DNA of 64,000 nt from Pseudomonas sp. 21 (GCF_000955805.1 NZ_JYOA01000005.1:322635-386634); one strand, 5' to 3'; shown: positions 18,211 through 27,667, counted from the stretch's first letter. Notes: generated by a model from the sequence alone, not told the origin. Numbers and translations are program-made.

Positions 18211-18241
18211 TCGGTGCTCCCTCTACAGCGTCAGCGGACGC

Positions 18242-19024
18242 TTAAAAACCAAGGCTGGACAACAGGTCATCGACATCGTCCTGACCGGATACGACGTCCT
18301 TTCTTGTATCGGCAGCAATCTGCGGACCTTCACCCTTGGACGATCTTTCTTTTTCCACCGCGTCGCGCATGCTCTCGTGGTCATGCTCGATACCGGCGTA
18401 ACGATCAACCTGCCCCGCCATCCAGACCAGCTTCACCAGGTTCGACTCGACCTCGGTCACCAGCTTGGTGACGCGCTTGATCACTTGCCCGGTGAGGTCC
18501 TGGAAGTCCTGCGCCAGCAGGATGTCGTTCAGGTGCGCGGAGAGCTTGCGGCTGTCCTGGGCGCTGATGTAGAGGAACTGCTCGACACGCTTGGCCAGGT
18601 CGCGGAAGGCCTCGGGGCCCAGCTCGCGGCGCATGAAGCGCGACCAGTCTTCCTGCAGCTCCTTGGCCTGGGTCTCGATGTGCATGACCACCGGGGTGCA
18701 CTCTTCCACCAGGTCCATGGTGCGATTGGCCGCTTTCTCGGTCATCGTCACCACGTAGGACAGGCGATCGGTGGCGTCGGCAATCTGCGAGACTTCCTGG
18801 GCGCGCGGGGAGCTGGGATCGATCTGGAAGTTGACGATGGCGTTGTGCAGCTCGCGGGTCAGTTTGCCTACCTCTTGGTAGAGCCCGCGATCACGCGCCT
18901 GGTTGAGCTCGGAGATCAGCTGCACGGCGGTCTGTACGTCGCCCTGCTCGAGGCAGTCGACCAATTCGCGCGCGTGTTTTTTCAGGGTCGACTCGAAGTC
19001 ACCCGCGGATTCGTTGAAATCCAT
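18242..19024 (-). CDS. cheZ: CheY-P phosphatase CheZ
   Basis: CheZ dephosphorylates CheY-P. The 260-residue, mainly helical protein has the long hairpin with the catalytic region (DRLSYVVTMTEKAANRTMDLVEE, then LAQDFQDLTGQVIKRV, which carries the expected catalytic Asp/Gln pair). The conserved C-terminal CheY-binding peptide is QDDVDDLLSSLGF. It lies between cheY and cheA on the same strand, as in other Pseudomonas. Confidence 0.95.
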   Translation of the reverse strand: MDFNESAGDFESTLKKHARELVDCLEQGDVQTAVQLISELNQARDRGLYQEVGKLTRELHNAIVNFQIDPSSPRAQEVSQIADATDRLSYVVTMTEKAANRTMDLVEECTPVVMHIETQAKELQEDWSRFMRRELGPEAFRDLAKRVEQFLYISAQDSRKLSAHLNDILLAQDFQDLTGQVIKRVTKLVTEVESNLVKLVWMAGQVDRYAGIEHDHESMRDAVEKERSSKGEGPQIAADTRKDVVSGQDDVDDLLSSLGF

Positions 19025-19043
19025 GACGCCCTCTTGGTCAGCC

Positions 19044-19418
19044 TCAGCTGCCGACCCGCTCGAAAATCTTCTCGATCTTTTCTTTCAGCACCTGAGCGGT
19101 GAAAGGCTTGACCACATAGCCGTTGACCCCGGCCTGGGCCGCTTCGATGATCTGGTCGCGCTTGGCTTCGGCGGTGACCATCAGCACCGGCAGGTGCTTG
19201 AGGCGCTCGTCGGCGCGGACCGCACGCAGCAGGTCGATGCCGGTCATGCCGGGCATGTTCCAGTCGGTAACGAGGAAGTCGAAGTTGCCGCTGTGCAGCA
19301 TCGGCAGCGCAGTGGTGCCATCGTCGGCTTCTGCGGTGTTGGTGAACCCCAGGTCTCGCAGGAGGTTCTTGATGATGCGCCTCATCGTGGAAAAGTCGTC
19401 CACGATGAGAATTTTCAT
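19044..19418 (-). CDS. cheY: Chemotaxis response regulator CheY
   Basis: CheY-P binds the FliM/FliN switch and changes motor rotation. It is a single 124-residue receiver: acidic pair ILIVDDFS, phospho-acceptor Asp52 in [10 protein letters not shown], conserved Thr (MVTAEAKR), Tyr/Lys (NGYVVKPF). The ATG at 19418 gives the standard MKILIVDD start; upstream in-frame codons are not conserved protein. About 200 bases separate it from fliA; I saw no clear promoter there. Confidence 0.97.
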   Translation of the reverse strand: MKILIVDDFSTMRRIIKNLLRDLGFTNTAEADDGTTALPMLHSGNFDFLVTDWNMPGMTGIDLLRAVRADERLKHLPVLMVTAEAKRDQIIEAAQAGVNGYVVKPFTAQVLKEKIEKIFERVGS

Positions 19419-19615
19419 GTTCTTGTCCAAACCTGCCTCCATCGATACCAAACGCGCCCTGGCGGGCGTGCCGTCAATTCATCGAGCGTCGTGCGCTCTT
19501 TGCTGTGGGCGCGTCAAAGGAACGTCACCCAAAAATTCGTAAGCCTATAACTTGCCTAAGGAAAATCCCTTCAGCACCGCCTCTCAGAAGCAGCCGACGC
19601 GAAACTACCCGATGC

Positions 19616-20365
19616 TCAGCGAGCGCGCCACTCCGCCAGTCGCGAACGCAGTCGCGCGGCGCACTGGCTGTGCAGCTGGCTGACGCGGGACTCGCTGACG
19701 CCCAGCACTTCGCCGATCTCCTTGAGGTTGAGTTCCTCGTCGTAGTACAGGGCCAGCACCAGTCGCTCGCGCTCGGGCAGCTTGGTGATGGCGTCAGCCA
19801 GGGCCGCCTGGAAGCGCTCGTCTTCCAGGCCATGGGATGGCTCGTTGTCGTGGTGCGATGCGTCTTCGGCAAAGCCGCCGCCCTGGTCGCCGTCCTGCAA
19901 CATGTCATCGAAGCTGTACAGACGGCTGCCCTGGGTGTCGCTGAGGATGCCGTAATAATCTTCGAGGCTCATATTGAGTTCGGCAGCAACCTCCTGATCT
20001 TTAGCGTCGCGTCCCGTGCGCGCTTCGACGGCGCGGATGGCGTCGCTGACCATGCGGGTGTTGCGGTGGACCGAACGCGGGGCCCAGTCGCCCTTGCGCA
20101 CCTCGTCGAGCATGGCGCCGCGGATGCGGATGCCGGCATAGGTTTCGAAGCTCGCGCCCTTGCCCTGATCGTATTTCTTCGCAGCCTCCAGCAGGCCGAT
20201 CATGCCGGCCTGCATCAGGTCCTCCACCTGCACGCTGGCCGGCAGACGGCCAAGCAGGTGGTAGGCGATGCGCTTCACCAGCGGAGCGTGTTTCTGGATC
20301 AGCAGTTCCTGGGAGTTGTGCGCCTGTGCCTTGCTGTACATACGCGCTCCGGAGGCCGCGGTCAT
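19616..20365 (-). CDS. fliA: Flagellar sigma factor FliA (sigma-28)
   Basis: FliA directs RNA polymerase to late flagellar promoters, including fliC, where a matching site lies at 56148-56174. The 249-residue protein has region 2 (VEDLMQAGMIGLLEAAKKYD...FETYAGIRIRGAMLDEVRKGDWAPRSV), region 3 and region 4 (LPERERLVLALYYDEELNLKEIGEVLGVSESRVSQLHSQ). It overlaps the fleN stop by four bases, so the two are translationally coupled. Activity is expected to be held by the anti-sigma FlgM, which is not in this window. Confidence 0.97.
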   Translation of the reverse strand: MTAASGARMYSKAQAHNSQELLIQKHAPLVKRIAYHLLGRLPASVQVEDLMQAGMIGLLEAAKKYDQGKGASFETYAGIRIRGAMLDEVRKGDWAPRSVHRNTRMVSDAIRAVEARTGRDAKDQEVAAELNMSLEDYYGILSDTQGSRLYSFDDMLQDGDQGGGFAEDASHHDNEPSHGLEDERFQAALADAITKLPERERLVLALYYDEELNLKEIGEVLGVSESRVSQLHSQCAARLRSRLAEWRAR

Positions 20366-21189
20366 ACGGCCGAACCCGTGGGATGTTGCACCAGGCGCTC
20401 GACGAAGAACTCCAGGTGCCCTCGTGGGTTGGCCGGCAGCGGCCAGCTGTCGACCTTCTGCGCCACCGCACGGAAGGCCAGGGAAGCCTTGCTGCGCGGG
20501 AACGCCTCATACACCGAACGCTGCTTCTGCACGGCCTTGCGCACCGACTCATCGTAGGGAATGGCGCCGACGTACTGCAGCGCCACATCCAGGAAGCGGT
20601 CGGTGACCTTGGTCAGCTTGGCGAACAGGTTGCGGCCTTCCTGGGGGCTGTGCGCCATGTTCGCCAGCACGCGGAAACGGGTCATGCCGTAGTCGCGGTT
20701 GAGCAGCTTGATCAAAGCGTAGGCATCGGTGATGGACGTGGGTTCATCACAAACGACCAGCAGCACTTCCTGGGCGGCACGGACGAAGCTCACCACCGAA
20801 TCGCCGATGCCGGCGGCGGTGTCCACCACCAGCACGTCGATGTTGTCGCTGATGTCGCTGAACGCCTGGATCAGACCGGCGTGCTGCATCGGCGTGAGGT
20901 GCACCATGCTCTGGGTGCCCGAGGCCGCCGGGACGATGCGAATACCGCCAGGCCCCTGGAGGATCACGTCACGCAGGTCGCACTCGCCCTCGATGACGTC
21001 GGCCAGCGTGCGCTTGGGCGACAGCCCCAGCAGCACGTCGACGTTGGCCAGGCCCAGGTCGGCGTCCAGCAGCATGACGCGGCGGCCGAGGTCGGCCAGC
21101 GCCAGCGACAGATTCACCGACACGTTGGTCTTGCCCACGCCACCCTTGCCGCCGGTGACTGCGATTACCTGAACGGGATGCATACCCAT
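20362..21189 (-). CDS. fleN: Flagellar number regulator FleN (FlhG)
   Basis: FleN is a MinD/ParA-like ATPase that antagonises FleQ and limits flagellar number. The 275-residue protein has the deviant Walker A GGKGGVGKTNVS, the switch motif LLDADLGLANVDVLLG and VVDTAAGIGDSVVSF. It is coupled to fliA downstream and lies ~165 bases after flhF. The pairing with flhF and fliA is the conserved Pseudomonas order. Confidence 0.97.
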   Translation of the reverse strand: MGMHPVQVIAVTGGKGGVGKTNVSVNLSLALADLGRRVMLLDADLGLANVDVLLGLSPKRTLADVIEGECDLRDVILQGPGGIRIVPAASGTQSMVHLTPMQHAGLIQAFSDISDNIDVLVVDTAAGIGDSVVSFVRAAQEVLLVVCDEPTSITDAYALIKLLNRDYGMTRFRVLANMAHSPQEGRNLFAKLTKVTDRFLDVALQYVGAIPYDESVRKAVQKQRSVYEAFPRSKASLAFRAVAQKVDSWPLPANPRGHLEFFVERLVQHPTGSAV

Positions 21190-21306
21190 ATCAATACCTT
21201 GTCTCGTCGTTCGACCGTCACGCTTCTGGCGTTTCGGCTATTCCGGTTGCAGTGCTCTACCGCCTCCGGCGCTCGCGGATCGTCTTGCAGAGCATCCGCA
21301 TCGCTT

Positions 21307-21344
21307 GGGTGGCTCAACCGGCCACCCCACGCCCCACGCGGGGC
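21307..21344. other. Tandem hairpins between flhF and fleN
   Basis: GGGTGGC/GCCACCC (7-base stem, 7-base loop, 21307-21327) and GCCCC/GGGGC (5-base stem, 4-base loop, 21331-21344) lie just after the flhF stop. There is no T run, so these are not clear terminators. They could attenuate read-through into fleN or protect a 3' end. Confidence 0.35.
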
Positions 21345-21353
21345 TCACAATCT

Positions 21354-22664
21354 TCAGCTGGCGCGACGCACCGGCTGTTGGTAAAGGCCGGCGAACATGT
21401 CCGCCATGGCATCCTCGCAGGGCTCTTCGGGCGACTGCAGGCTCACCGCACGGCTGACCAGTTGGTGCGCGCGTGCCACCTGCAGGTCGTCCGGGATCTT
21501 CGGCCCGTCAGCCAGATAGGCTACCGGTAGATGCTGGCTGATAGCCAGAGCCAGAGCTTCACCGAGGCTTCCCGCTTCGTCCAGTTTGGTCAGGATGCAC
21601 CCGGCCAGCCCACAGGAACGATAGTTCTGCCAGGCGGACTTGAGTACCTGGCTCTGGCTGGTCGCGGCCAGCACGAGGTAATTCTTCACGTTCAGGCTCA
21701 GCGAAGACAGCGCCTCGAGCTGCATGCGCAGTGCCGGATCGTTGGCGGGCAGCCCGGCGGTATCGATCAGCACCAGACGCTTGCGCGCCAGCGGCGCCAT
21801 GGCCTGGATCAGCGACTGGCCAGGGTCGACCAGGGTCACCGGCACATTGAGGATGCGACCCAGGGTCTTGATCTGCTCCTGCGCACCGATGCGGAAGCTG
21901 TCCATGGACACCAGGGCGATGCTCTGCGCGCCGTACTTCAGCACATAACGAGCGGCCAGCTTGGCCAGGGTGGTGGTCTTGCCCATGCCGGCCGGGCCGA
22001 CCAGGGCGATCACACCGCCCTGCTCCAGCAGGTCGATTTCCGGGGTATTGATCGAGCGCGCCAGGTGCGCCAGCAGCATGCGCCAGGCCTGCTTCGGGTC
22101 GGCGATGGAGGCCACGCGCTCCAGCAGGTTGCGCGACAGGTCAGCCGGCAGCCCCATGCGCTGCAGGCGACGCCACAGGCCGGCCTGTTTCGGGCGCTGG
22201 TTCTGCAACTGGTTCCAGGCGATGGAGCCCAGCTGCACTTCGATCAGCTCGCGCAGGCCGTTGAGCTCGAAGCGCATGGCTTCCAGCGCCTGCTGGCCCA
22301 CCGTGGCCGGCGCCGGGGCAACCGGCGCATCCATGGCTGCGGCCAGGGTTTCGGCAGCGCTGCGACGCGGCGCTTCGGTGCCGTACATTTGACGGTCCTT
22401 GCGCACGCCATCGGTTGCGCGGGCCGGGGCCGACAGGTCCGCCCTGGCCTGGGCGATCTTCGCCTGGGTCTTGCGCAGCTCGGCTTCCAGCGCCGGGTTC
22501 GGCTTGCTGGCGGCCACCGGTGCCTGGTAATCCAGCGCGGCGGTCAGCTCCACGCCGCCGGCGACACGGCGATTGCCGATGATCGAGGCATCCGGGCCCA
22601 GCTCGTCACGGACCAGTTTCATGGCCTGACGCATATCGGCGGCGAAGAAGCGTTTTACCTGCAT
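21354..22664 (-). CDS. flhF: Flagellar placement GTPase FlhF
   Basis: FlhF is an SRP-type GTPase that marks the pole for flagellar assembly. The 436-residue protein has a basic N-terminal domain (MQVKRFFAADMRQAMKLVRDELG), a middle N domain and the G domain with G1 VALVGPAGMGKTTTLAKLAARY, DTAG-containing LVLIDTAGLPAND and TKLDEA. I prefer the ATG at 22664 (MQVKRFF) over an upstream TTG. It follows flhA by ~15 bases. Confidence 0.97.
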   Translation of the reverse strand: MQVKRFFAADMRQAMKLVRDELGPDASIIGNRRVAGGVELTAALDYQAPVAASKPNPALEAELRKTQAKIAQARADLSAPARATDGVRKDRQMYGTEAPRRSAAETLAAAMDAPVAPAPATVGQQALEAMRFELNGLRELIEVQLGSIAWNQLQNQRPKQAGLWRRLQRMGLPADLSRNLLERVASIADPKQAWRMLLAHLARSINTPEIDLLEQGGVIALVGPAGMGKTTTLAKLAARYVLKYGAQSIALVSMDSFRIGAQEQIKTLGRILNVPVTLVDPGQSLIQAMAPLARKRLVLIDTAGLPANDPALRMQLEALSSLSLNVKNYLVLAATSQSQVLKSAWQNYRSCGLAGCILTKLDEAGSLGEALALAISQHLPVAYLADGPKIPDDLQVARAHQLVSRAVSLQSPEEPCEDAMADMFAGLYQQPVRRAS

Positions 22665-22679
22665 GGCCTTGGACCTCAA

Positions 22680-24803
22680 TCAGTTCTGCCCAACAGTGGC
22701 GACAATCGTGACTTGTTTGTTGTCCGGGATTTCCTGGTAAGCCAGCACGTTCATGGTGGGAACCGCCATCCGGGCGAATCGCGACATCATCGCGCGGATG
22801 GGACCTGCCACCAGCAGAATCGCCGGCTTGCCGAGCATCTCCTGACGCTGCGCCGCTTCAACCATCGAGCGTTGCAGCTTTTCGGCCATTCCGGGCTCCA
22901 GCAACATGCCGTCTTCGGAGCCTTGTCCGGCCTTCTGAAGACTATTGAGCAATATCTGTTCCAACCTGGGTTCCAGAGTGATCACAGGCAGCTCCGGCTC
23001 TAGTCCCACAATGGTTTGCACGATTGCGCGGGCCAGCGCGACGCGAACCGCCGCCACCATCGCGGCGGGATCTTGACTCTTCACCGCCACGTTGGCGATG
23101 GCTTCCGCGATGGTACGGATGTCGCGTACCGGCACCTGTTCCTGCAGCAGCGCCTGGAGAACCTTGAGCAGCGTCGACAGGGAAATCATCCCCGGCACCA
23201 GCTCTTCGGCGAGCTTGGGCGAAGTCTTGGCCAGCAGTTGCATCAGTTGCTGGACTTCCTCGTGGCCGAGCAGCTCGTGGGCATGCTTGTGCAGCACCTG
23301 GTTCAGGTGAGTGGCGACCACGGTGCTGGCGTCGACCACGGTGTAGCCCAGGGACTGCGCCTGGTCGCGCTGCGAGGCTTCGATCCACACGGCTTCCAGG
23401 CCGAAGGCCGGGTCCTTGCCGGCGATGCCGTTGAGGGTGCCGAACACCTGGCCGGGGTTGATCGCCAGGTCGCGGTCCGGGTAGATCTCGGCCTCCGCCA
23501 CGCTCACGCCCATGAGCGTCAAGCGATAGGCGTTGGGCAGCAGATCGAGGTTGTCGCGGATGTGCACCGACGGCATCAGGAAGCCCAGGTCCTGGGACAG
23601 CTTCTTGCGCACGCCCTTGATCCGCGCCAGCAGTTGCCCACCCTGGTTGCGGTCCACCAGCGGAATCAGGCGGTAACCCACTTCCAGGCCGACCATATCC
23701 ACCGGCGTCACGTCGTCCCAGCCCAGTTCCTTGGTCTGCTCGGCGCGCTGCGCCGGCAGCAGTTCCTGCTGGGTCTGGGCCTCCTGCTCGGCCTTCTGGC
23801 TGGCCTGGCGCTGGCGGTGCCAGATCAGGTACGCGCCGGCAGCGGCCAGGCCACCCAGGCCGACGAAGGACACGTGCGGCATGCCGGGGACCAGGCCCAT
23901 GGCGATCAGGATGGCGGCAGAGATCGCCAGCGCCTTGGGCGAGGCGAACATCTGGCGGTTGACCTGCTGGCCCATGTCCTCGGAGCTGGAGACGCGGGTC
24001 ACCATGATCGCAGCCGCGGTAGACAGCAGCAGCGAAGGCAACTGCGCCACCAGACCGTCACCGATGGTCAGCAGGGCGTAGACCTTGCCGGCGTCGCCGA
24101 AGCTCATCGAGTGCTGGATCATGCCGATGGCCACGCCACCGATGAGGTTGATGAAGAGGATCAGCAGGCCGGCGACGGCGTCACCGCGGACGAACTTGCT
24201 GGCACCGTCCATGGAGCCGTAGAAGTCGGCTTCCTGGGCCACTTCGGCGCGGCGCTTCTTGGCTTCGGCCTGCTCGATCAGCCCGGCGTTGAGGTCGGCG
24301 TCGATGGCCATCTGCTTGCCGGGCATGGCGTCGAGGGTGAAACGCGCGCTCACCTCGGAGATGCGCCCGGCACCCTTGGTGACCACCACGAAGTTGATGA
24401 TCATGAGGATCGCGAAGACCACGATACCGACGACGTAGTTGCCACCGATCACCACCTCGCCGAAGGCCTGGATCACCTTGCCCGCCGCCGCGTGGCCGTC
24501 GTGGCCGTGGAGCAGCACGACGCGGGTGGACGCGACGTTCAGCGCCAGGCGCAGCAGGGTGGCGACCAGCAGGATGGTCGGGAACACGGCGAAGTCCAGC
24601 GGGCGCAGGGCGTACACGCTGACCAGCAGGACCACGATGGACAGGGCGATGTTGAAGGTGAACAGCACATCCAGCAGGAACGGCGGAATGGGCAGGGTCA
24701 TCATCGCCAGCATGGCGAGCAACAGCAGCGGCACGCCGAGGTTGCCCCGGCTGAGCCCTACCAGATTGCTGCGAACAGTGCCGATCAGTTGCGTACGATC
24801 CAC
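22680..24803 (-). CDS. flhA: Flagellar export gate protein FlhA
   Basis: FlhA is the large export-gate protein of the flagellar type III secretion apparatus. The 707-residue protein has about eight N-terminal membrane helices (1-330) including the conserved FHIPEP loop region (FTLDAMPGKQMAIDADLNAGLI). A cytoplasmic C-terminal domain (360-707) docks chaperones such as FliS and FliT. It starts with GTG and has AGGGGA seven bases upstream. A sigma-54 element lies 83-98 bases upstream (24886-24901). Confidence 0.97.
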   Translation of the reverse strand: MDRTQLIGTVRSNLVGLSRGNLGVPLLLLAMLAMMTLPIPPFLLDVLFTFNIALSIVVLLVSVYALRPLDFAVFPTILLVATLLRLALNVASTRVVLLHGHDGHAAAGKVIQAFGEVVIGGNYVVGIVVFAILMIINFVVVTKGAGRISEVSARFTLDAMPGKQMAIDADLNAGLIEQAEAKKRRAEVAQEADFYGSMDGASKFVRGDAVAGLLILFINLIGGVAIGMIQHSMSFGDAGKVYALLTIGDGLVAQLPSLLLSTAAAIMVTRVSSSEDMGQQVNRQMFASPKALAISAAILIAMGLVPGMPHVSFVGLGGLAAAGAYLIWHRQRQASQKAEQEAQTQQELLPAQRAEQTKELGWDDVTPVDMVGLEVGYRLIPLVDRNQGGQLLARIKGVRKKLSQDLGFLMPSVHIRDNLDLLPNAYRLTLMGVSVAEAEIYPDRDLAINPGQVFGTLNGIAGKDPAFGLEAVWIEASQRDQAQSLGYTVVDASTVVATHLNQVLHKHAHELLGHEEVQQLMQLLAKTSPKLAEELVPGMISLSTLLKVLQALLQEQVPVRDIRTIAEAIANVAVKSQDPAAMVAAVRVALARAIVQTIVGLEPELPVITLEPRLEQILLNSLQKAGQGSEDGMLLEPGMAEKLQRSMVEAAQRQEMLGKPAILLVAGPIRAMMSRFARMAVPTMNVLAYQEIPDNKQVTIVATVGQN

Positions 24804-24885
24804 CCGTGATTCCCCTGCGCGTTGGCGGCCGAGGCGGCCACCGGATCAAACTTTTGACGCCCAACCGGGCATCCGCACAGGGTTT

Positions 24886-24901
24886 TGCAGGAAGCGTTCC
24901 A
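24886..24901 (-). promoter_or_regulatory. Sigma-54 promoter of flhA-flhF-fleN-fliA
   Basis: On the minus strand the sequence is TGGAACGCTTCCTGCA. It has GG and GC separated by exactly ten bases and differs from TGGCACG-N4-TTGCA at two positions. It lies ~83 bases upstream of the flhA GTG. FleQ-dependent transcription of flhA is established in P. aeruginosa. Confidence 0.7.
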
Positions 24902-24944
24902 ACTTTTTCGAAGGGCTGGAAATAGCCGATTCAGAGCGGCCGGA

Positions 24945-26225
24945 TCACCAGCGCCCGGAGGCGCCGCCACCCCCGCTGGAACCGCCACCGCCGGAATAGC
25001 TGCTGCCCCCACCGGAGGACGACCCGCCTCCCGAAGATCCCGACCCTGACCCCGAACTGCCGCCACTCATGAAGGCGACCAGGAAGGGGAAATACAGCAT
25101 GGGAATCAGCACCAGGGAATCGGGAAACACCCAGGGCCGCTGCAGGACTCCCACCGTATGGATGACGAATCCGGCGATCACCACGGCAAACCCCAGGCGG
25201 ACGGAGAACTCCACACGGCTGCGCTTCCAGGTACCGAAGGCGAGGAAGAACGGCAGGCACAGAAACACCAAGCCGATACCTGCAGCAAAGGGCACTGCCA
25301 GGCCGAAGAGCGGCACGTCGCTGCCGAACTGCGCCGCGCCCAGCGCGATGGCGGTCAGGTAAAGGACGATACCGCCCACTATCATCGCCGCCTTGCCCGA
25401 TGACGCCGCCACGGCGCCGACACCCCCACCCATCAGCAGGCAGAACGACAAGGCGAACAGCACCACCGGAGCGCTCTGCAGGCCACAGCCTAGCGCCAGC
25501 ACCATCGCCACACCCGCAGCGCCCAGGATGACCCTCTTCACGCCAAGCCAGCGGCGGCGCAGTGCGGCTCCCGCCAATGCGCCGACGCCCAGGCCGATCA
25601 ACAGCGCCCAGCCCTCCGCCGTCAGATGGAAGTCGCGACTTTCTTCCGGGAGGGTCTCGCCGTCGATCAGGCGCTCCAGCACTCCCACCGCCTGCTCGAT
25701 GCCGCCGGCGAAGTTGCCCTCGCGGAACGCCGGAACCATCTCATCGCGGATGATGCGCCCGGCAACCACATCGGGAATCGCCCCTTCCAGGCCGTAGCCG
25801 ACCTCGATGCGCATGTTCCGGTCGTCCTTGGCCACCAGCACCAGCACACCATCGTCCACCCCTTGCCGCCCCAGGCGCCATTGCTCGAAGACGCGGGTGG
25901 CGAACTGCTCGATGCTGTCCTCGCCGGTGCTGGGCAGCATCAGAATGGCGATCTGCGACCCCTTGCGCTGCTGCAGCGCCAGCAGCCGCTGCTTCATCGT
26001 AGCGATCCAGTCGCTGTCGAGGGTGCCGGTGAGGTCGGTGACGGGGCTTTCCAGCTCAGGCACCTTGATGGCAAAGGGAAGCTCGTCGTCAGCTTCCGCT
26101 TTGCCGGGCGCGGCGATGAACTCGTCCTGCGCCGGACGGGCGGCGTCGGTCGGAACCTCTGCCTGGACGCCCGCCGTACCGAGCAGGATGGCGAGCAATA
26201 GAGCACAGCGAATCCAGATGTTCAT
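24945..26225 (-). CDS. TPM-domain membrane protein with Gly/Ser-rich tail (copy 1)
   Basis: The 426-residue protein has a signal peptide (MNIWIRCALLLAILLGTAGVQA). A periplasmic TPM (YgcG-type) domain spans residues ~45-195, with the hallmark GVDDGVLVLVAKDDRNMRIEVGYGLEGAIPD. Several membrane helices follow (residues ~205-390), then a C-terminal Gly/Ser tail ending GGGGASGRW. The ATG at 26225 has AAGGA eight bases upstream. It is a paralogue of the next gene and lies between it and flhA. TPM-domain genes hold the same place in P. aeruginosa (between flhB and flhA). The biochemical role is unknown; TPM domains have been linked to membrane protein quality control or phosphatase activity in other systems. 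Confidence 0.88.
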   Translation of the reverse strand: MNIWIRCALLLAILLGTAGVQAEVPTDAARPAQDEFIAAPGKAEADDELPFAIKVPELESPVTDLTGTLDSDWIATMKQRLLALQQRKGSQIAILMLPSTGEDSIEQFATRVFEQWRLGRQGVDDGVLVLVAKDDRNMRIEVGYGLEGAIPDVVAGRIIRDEMVPAFREGNFAGGIEQAVGVLERLIDGETLPEESRDFHLTAEGWALLIGLGVGALAGAALRRRWLGVKRVILGAAGVAMVLALGCGLQSAPVVLFALSFCLLMGGGVGAVAASSGKAAMIVGGIVLYLTAIALGAAQFGSDVPLFGLAVPFAAGIGLVFLCLPFFLAFGTWKRSRVEFSVRLGFAVVIAGFVIHTVGVLQRPWVFPDSLVLIPMLYFPFLVAFMSGGSSGSGSGSSGGGSSSGGGSSYSGGGGSSGGGGASGRW

Positions 26226-26270
26226 ACCTTCATTCCTTGACAATCGCCCCAGGCAGCGCGAACCACACCG

Positions 26271-27563
26271 TCACCAACTGCCGGATGCGCCCCCGCCGCC
26301 GCTGGAACCACCGCCACCCGAACTGCCACCCGAACTGCCACCGGAGGAGCCGCCGGATGAACCACCGCCCGAGCCGGAGCGACCTCCCGCACCACCCCGC
26401 CCCGCGCCGAACACCCACAGCCCCGGCAGGGCCATGAAGGGCAGTATCACCAGCCAGTTCAGCGGCGCCGATGGCGCACCGATCGCCAAGCCCAGCAGCA
26501 GGTACAGGCCGATGAAGACCGCCAGGCGCTTGTAGAAGCCTTTGCGACTTCCCTGCGCGCTGGCCGCATTTCGGCCCTTGCGGTTCTTGCGGTTCTTGCC
26601 GGCCTTGCTTTCGCCGCGCCAGACGTCGCGCATCATCGAGATCAGCAGCCACCAGAGGCCCAATACGAACAGCGCCATGATGGGAACGGCGAGCGCGTAA
26701 ACCCACAGGGCGCCGCCGAAGTGCGGCGTCAGGAAGCCGAGCAGGATGCAGTAGGCGATCAGCCCGAGCACCGTGTAGAACACCGCCCGCGTCGTCCACA
26801 GCGCGCCGAAGGTGGCGCCGCCGATGAGCAGGCACAATGGCGTGATCGCCACGGTCGCCAGCGCGTCCTTGCCGCTGGCCAGCAGCGCCACCAGCACAAC
26901 GACCGCCACGCAGACCGCCAGTCCGCCGCGCCAGCCGATACGGCGCGCGGCCAGCAGCACGCCGCCCACGCCGCCCACAACGAAGGACGCCAGCAGCAAC
27001 CAGGCTTCCAGCGGAATATTCAACGGTTCGGGCGCGGGCTCAGGCAGCGCCTCGCCGTCGACCAGCGTGATCAACGCATCCACCGCCGACTCGATGCCGC
27101 CGGCGTAGTCGCCCTCGCGGAACGCCGGCGCCATGCGCTCGCGGATGATGCGTCCGGCCAATACGTCAGGAATCGCCCCTTCCAGGCCATAGCCCACCTC
27201 GATGCGCATCTGGTGGTCGTCCTTCGCCACGACGACCAGCACGCCATCGTCGATGCCCTTGCGGCCGAGCTTCCAGAGGTTGAAGAGCTGATTGGAGAAC
27301 GCCTCGATGCCCATCTTGCCGACGGTGGGCAGCATCACCACGGCGATCTGTGCGCCGCGCCGCTCCTCCAGGGACTTGAGCTTGTCGATCAGGCGGGCCT
27401 TGGCGGCCGGGTCGAGGGTATGGGTGACGTCCACCACGCGCTCGTTCAGCGGCAGCAGGACTCCGCCTTCGGCATCCGAAGCCGCCCAGGCGAACTGGGA
27501 ACAGAACAGGCAGAGCAGAAACCAGAACGTCGAGCGCCAGCCGGCGGAGTATCCATGAAGCAT
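26271..27563 (-). CDS. TPM-domain membrane protein with Gly/Ser-rich tail (copy 2)
   Basis: The 430-residue paralogue of the preceding entry has a signal peptide (MLHGYSAGWRSTFWFLLCLF to AWA). The TPM domain reads GIDDGVLVVVAKDDHQMRIEVGYGLEGAIPD, with REGDYAGGIESAV. Membrane helices span residues ~200-405, with a basic loop of KNRKNRKGRN inside. The Gly/Ser tail ends GGGGASGSW, nearly identical to the tail of copy 1. ATG 27563 (MLHGY) is preferred because it gives a proper signal peptide. It lies 105 bases after flhB on the same strand and 45 bases before copy 1. Confidence 0.88.
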   Translation of the reverse strand: MLHGYSAGWRSTFWFLLCLFCSQFAWAASDAEGGVLLPLNERVVDVTHTLDPAAKARLIDKLKSLEERRGAQIAVVMLPTVGKMGIEAFSNQLFNLWKLGRKGIDDGVLVVVAKDDHQMRIEVGYGLEGAIPDVLAGRIIRERMAPAFREGDYAGGIESAVDALITLVDGEALPEPAPEPLNIPLEAWLLLASFVVGGVGGVLLAARRIGWRGGLAVCVAVVVLVALLASGKDALATVAITPLCLLIGGATFGALWTTRAVFYTVLGLIAYCILLGFLTPHFGGALWVYALAVPIMALFVLGLWWLLISMMRDVWRGESKAGKNRKNRKGRNAASAQGSRKGFYKRLAVFIGLYLLLGLAIGAPSAPLNWLVILPFMALPGLWVFGAGRGGAGGRSGSGGGSSGGSSGGSSGGSSGGGGSSGGGGASGSW

Positions 27564-27667
27564 CGAAGTGTCCCTTCGCGATCCTTGCAGCCGGAGCATG
27601 CGGCCCGGCCATGAACCGCCCATGCTACTGCGGTCTGACGGACGAGATATGTCGGACGCGTCCTATA

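Noticed and set aside
19419-19615. GG-N10-GC match between fliA and cheY (AGGCAAGTTATAGGCT on the minus strand)
   Set aside because: The -12 box reads AGGC, not TTGC, and the -24 box is poor; likely chance.
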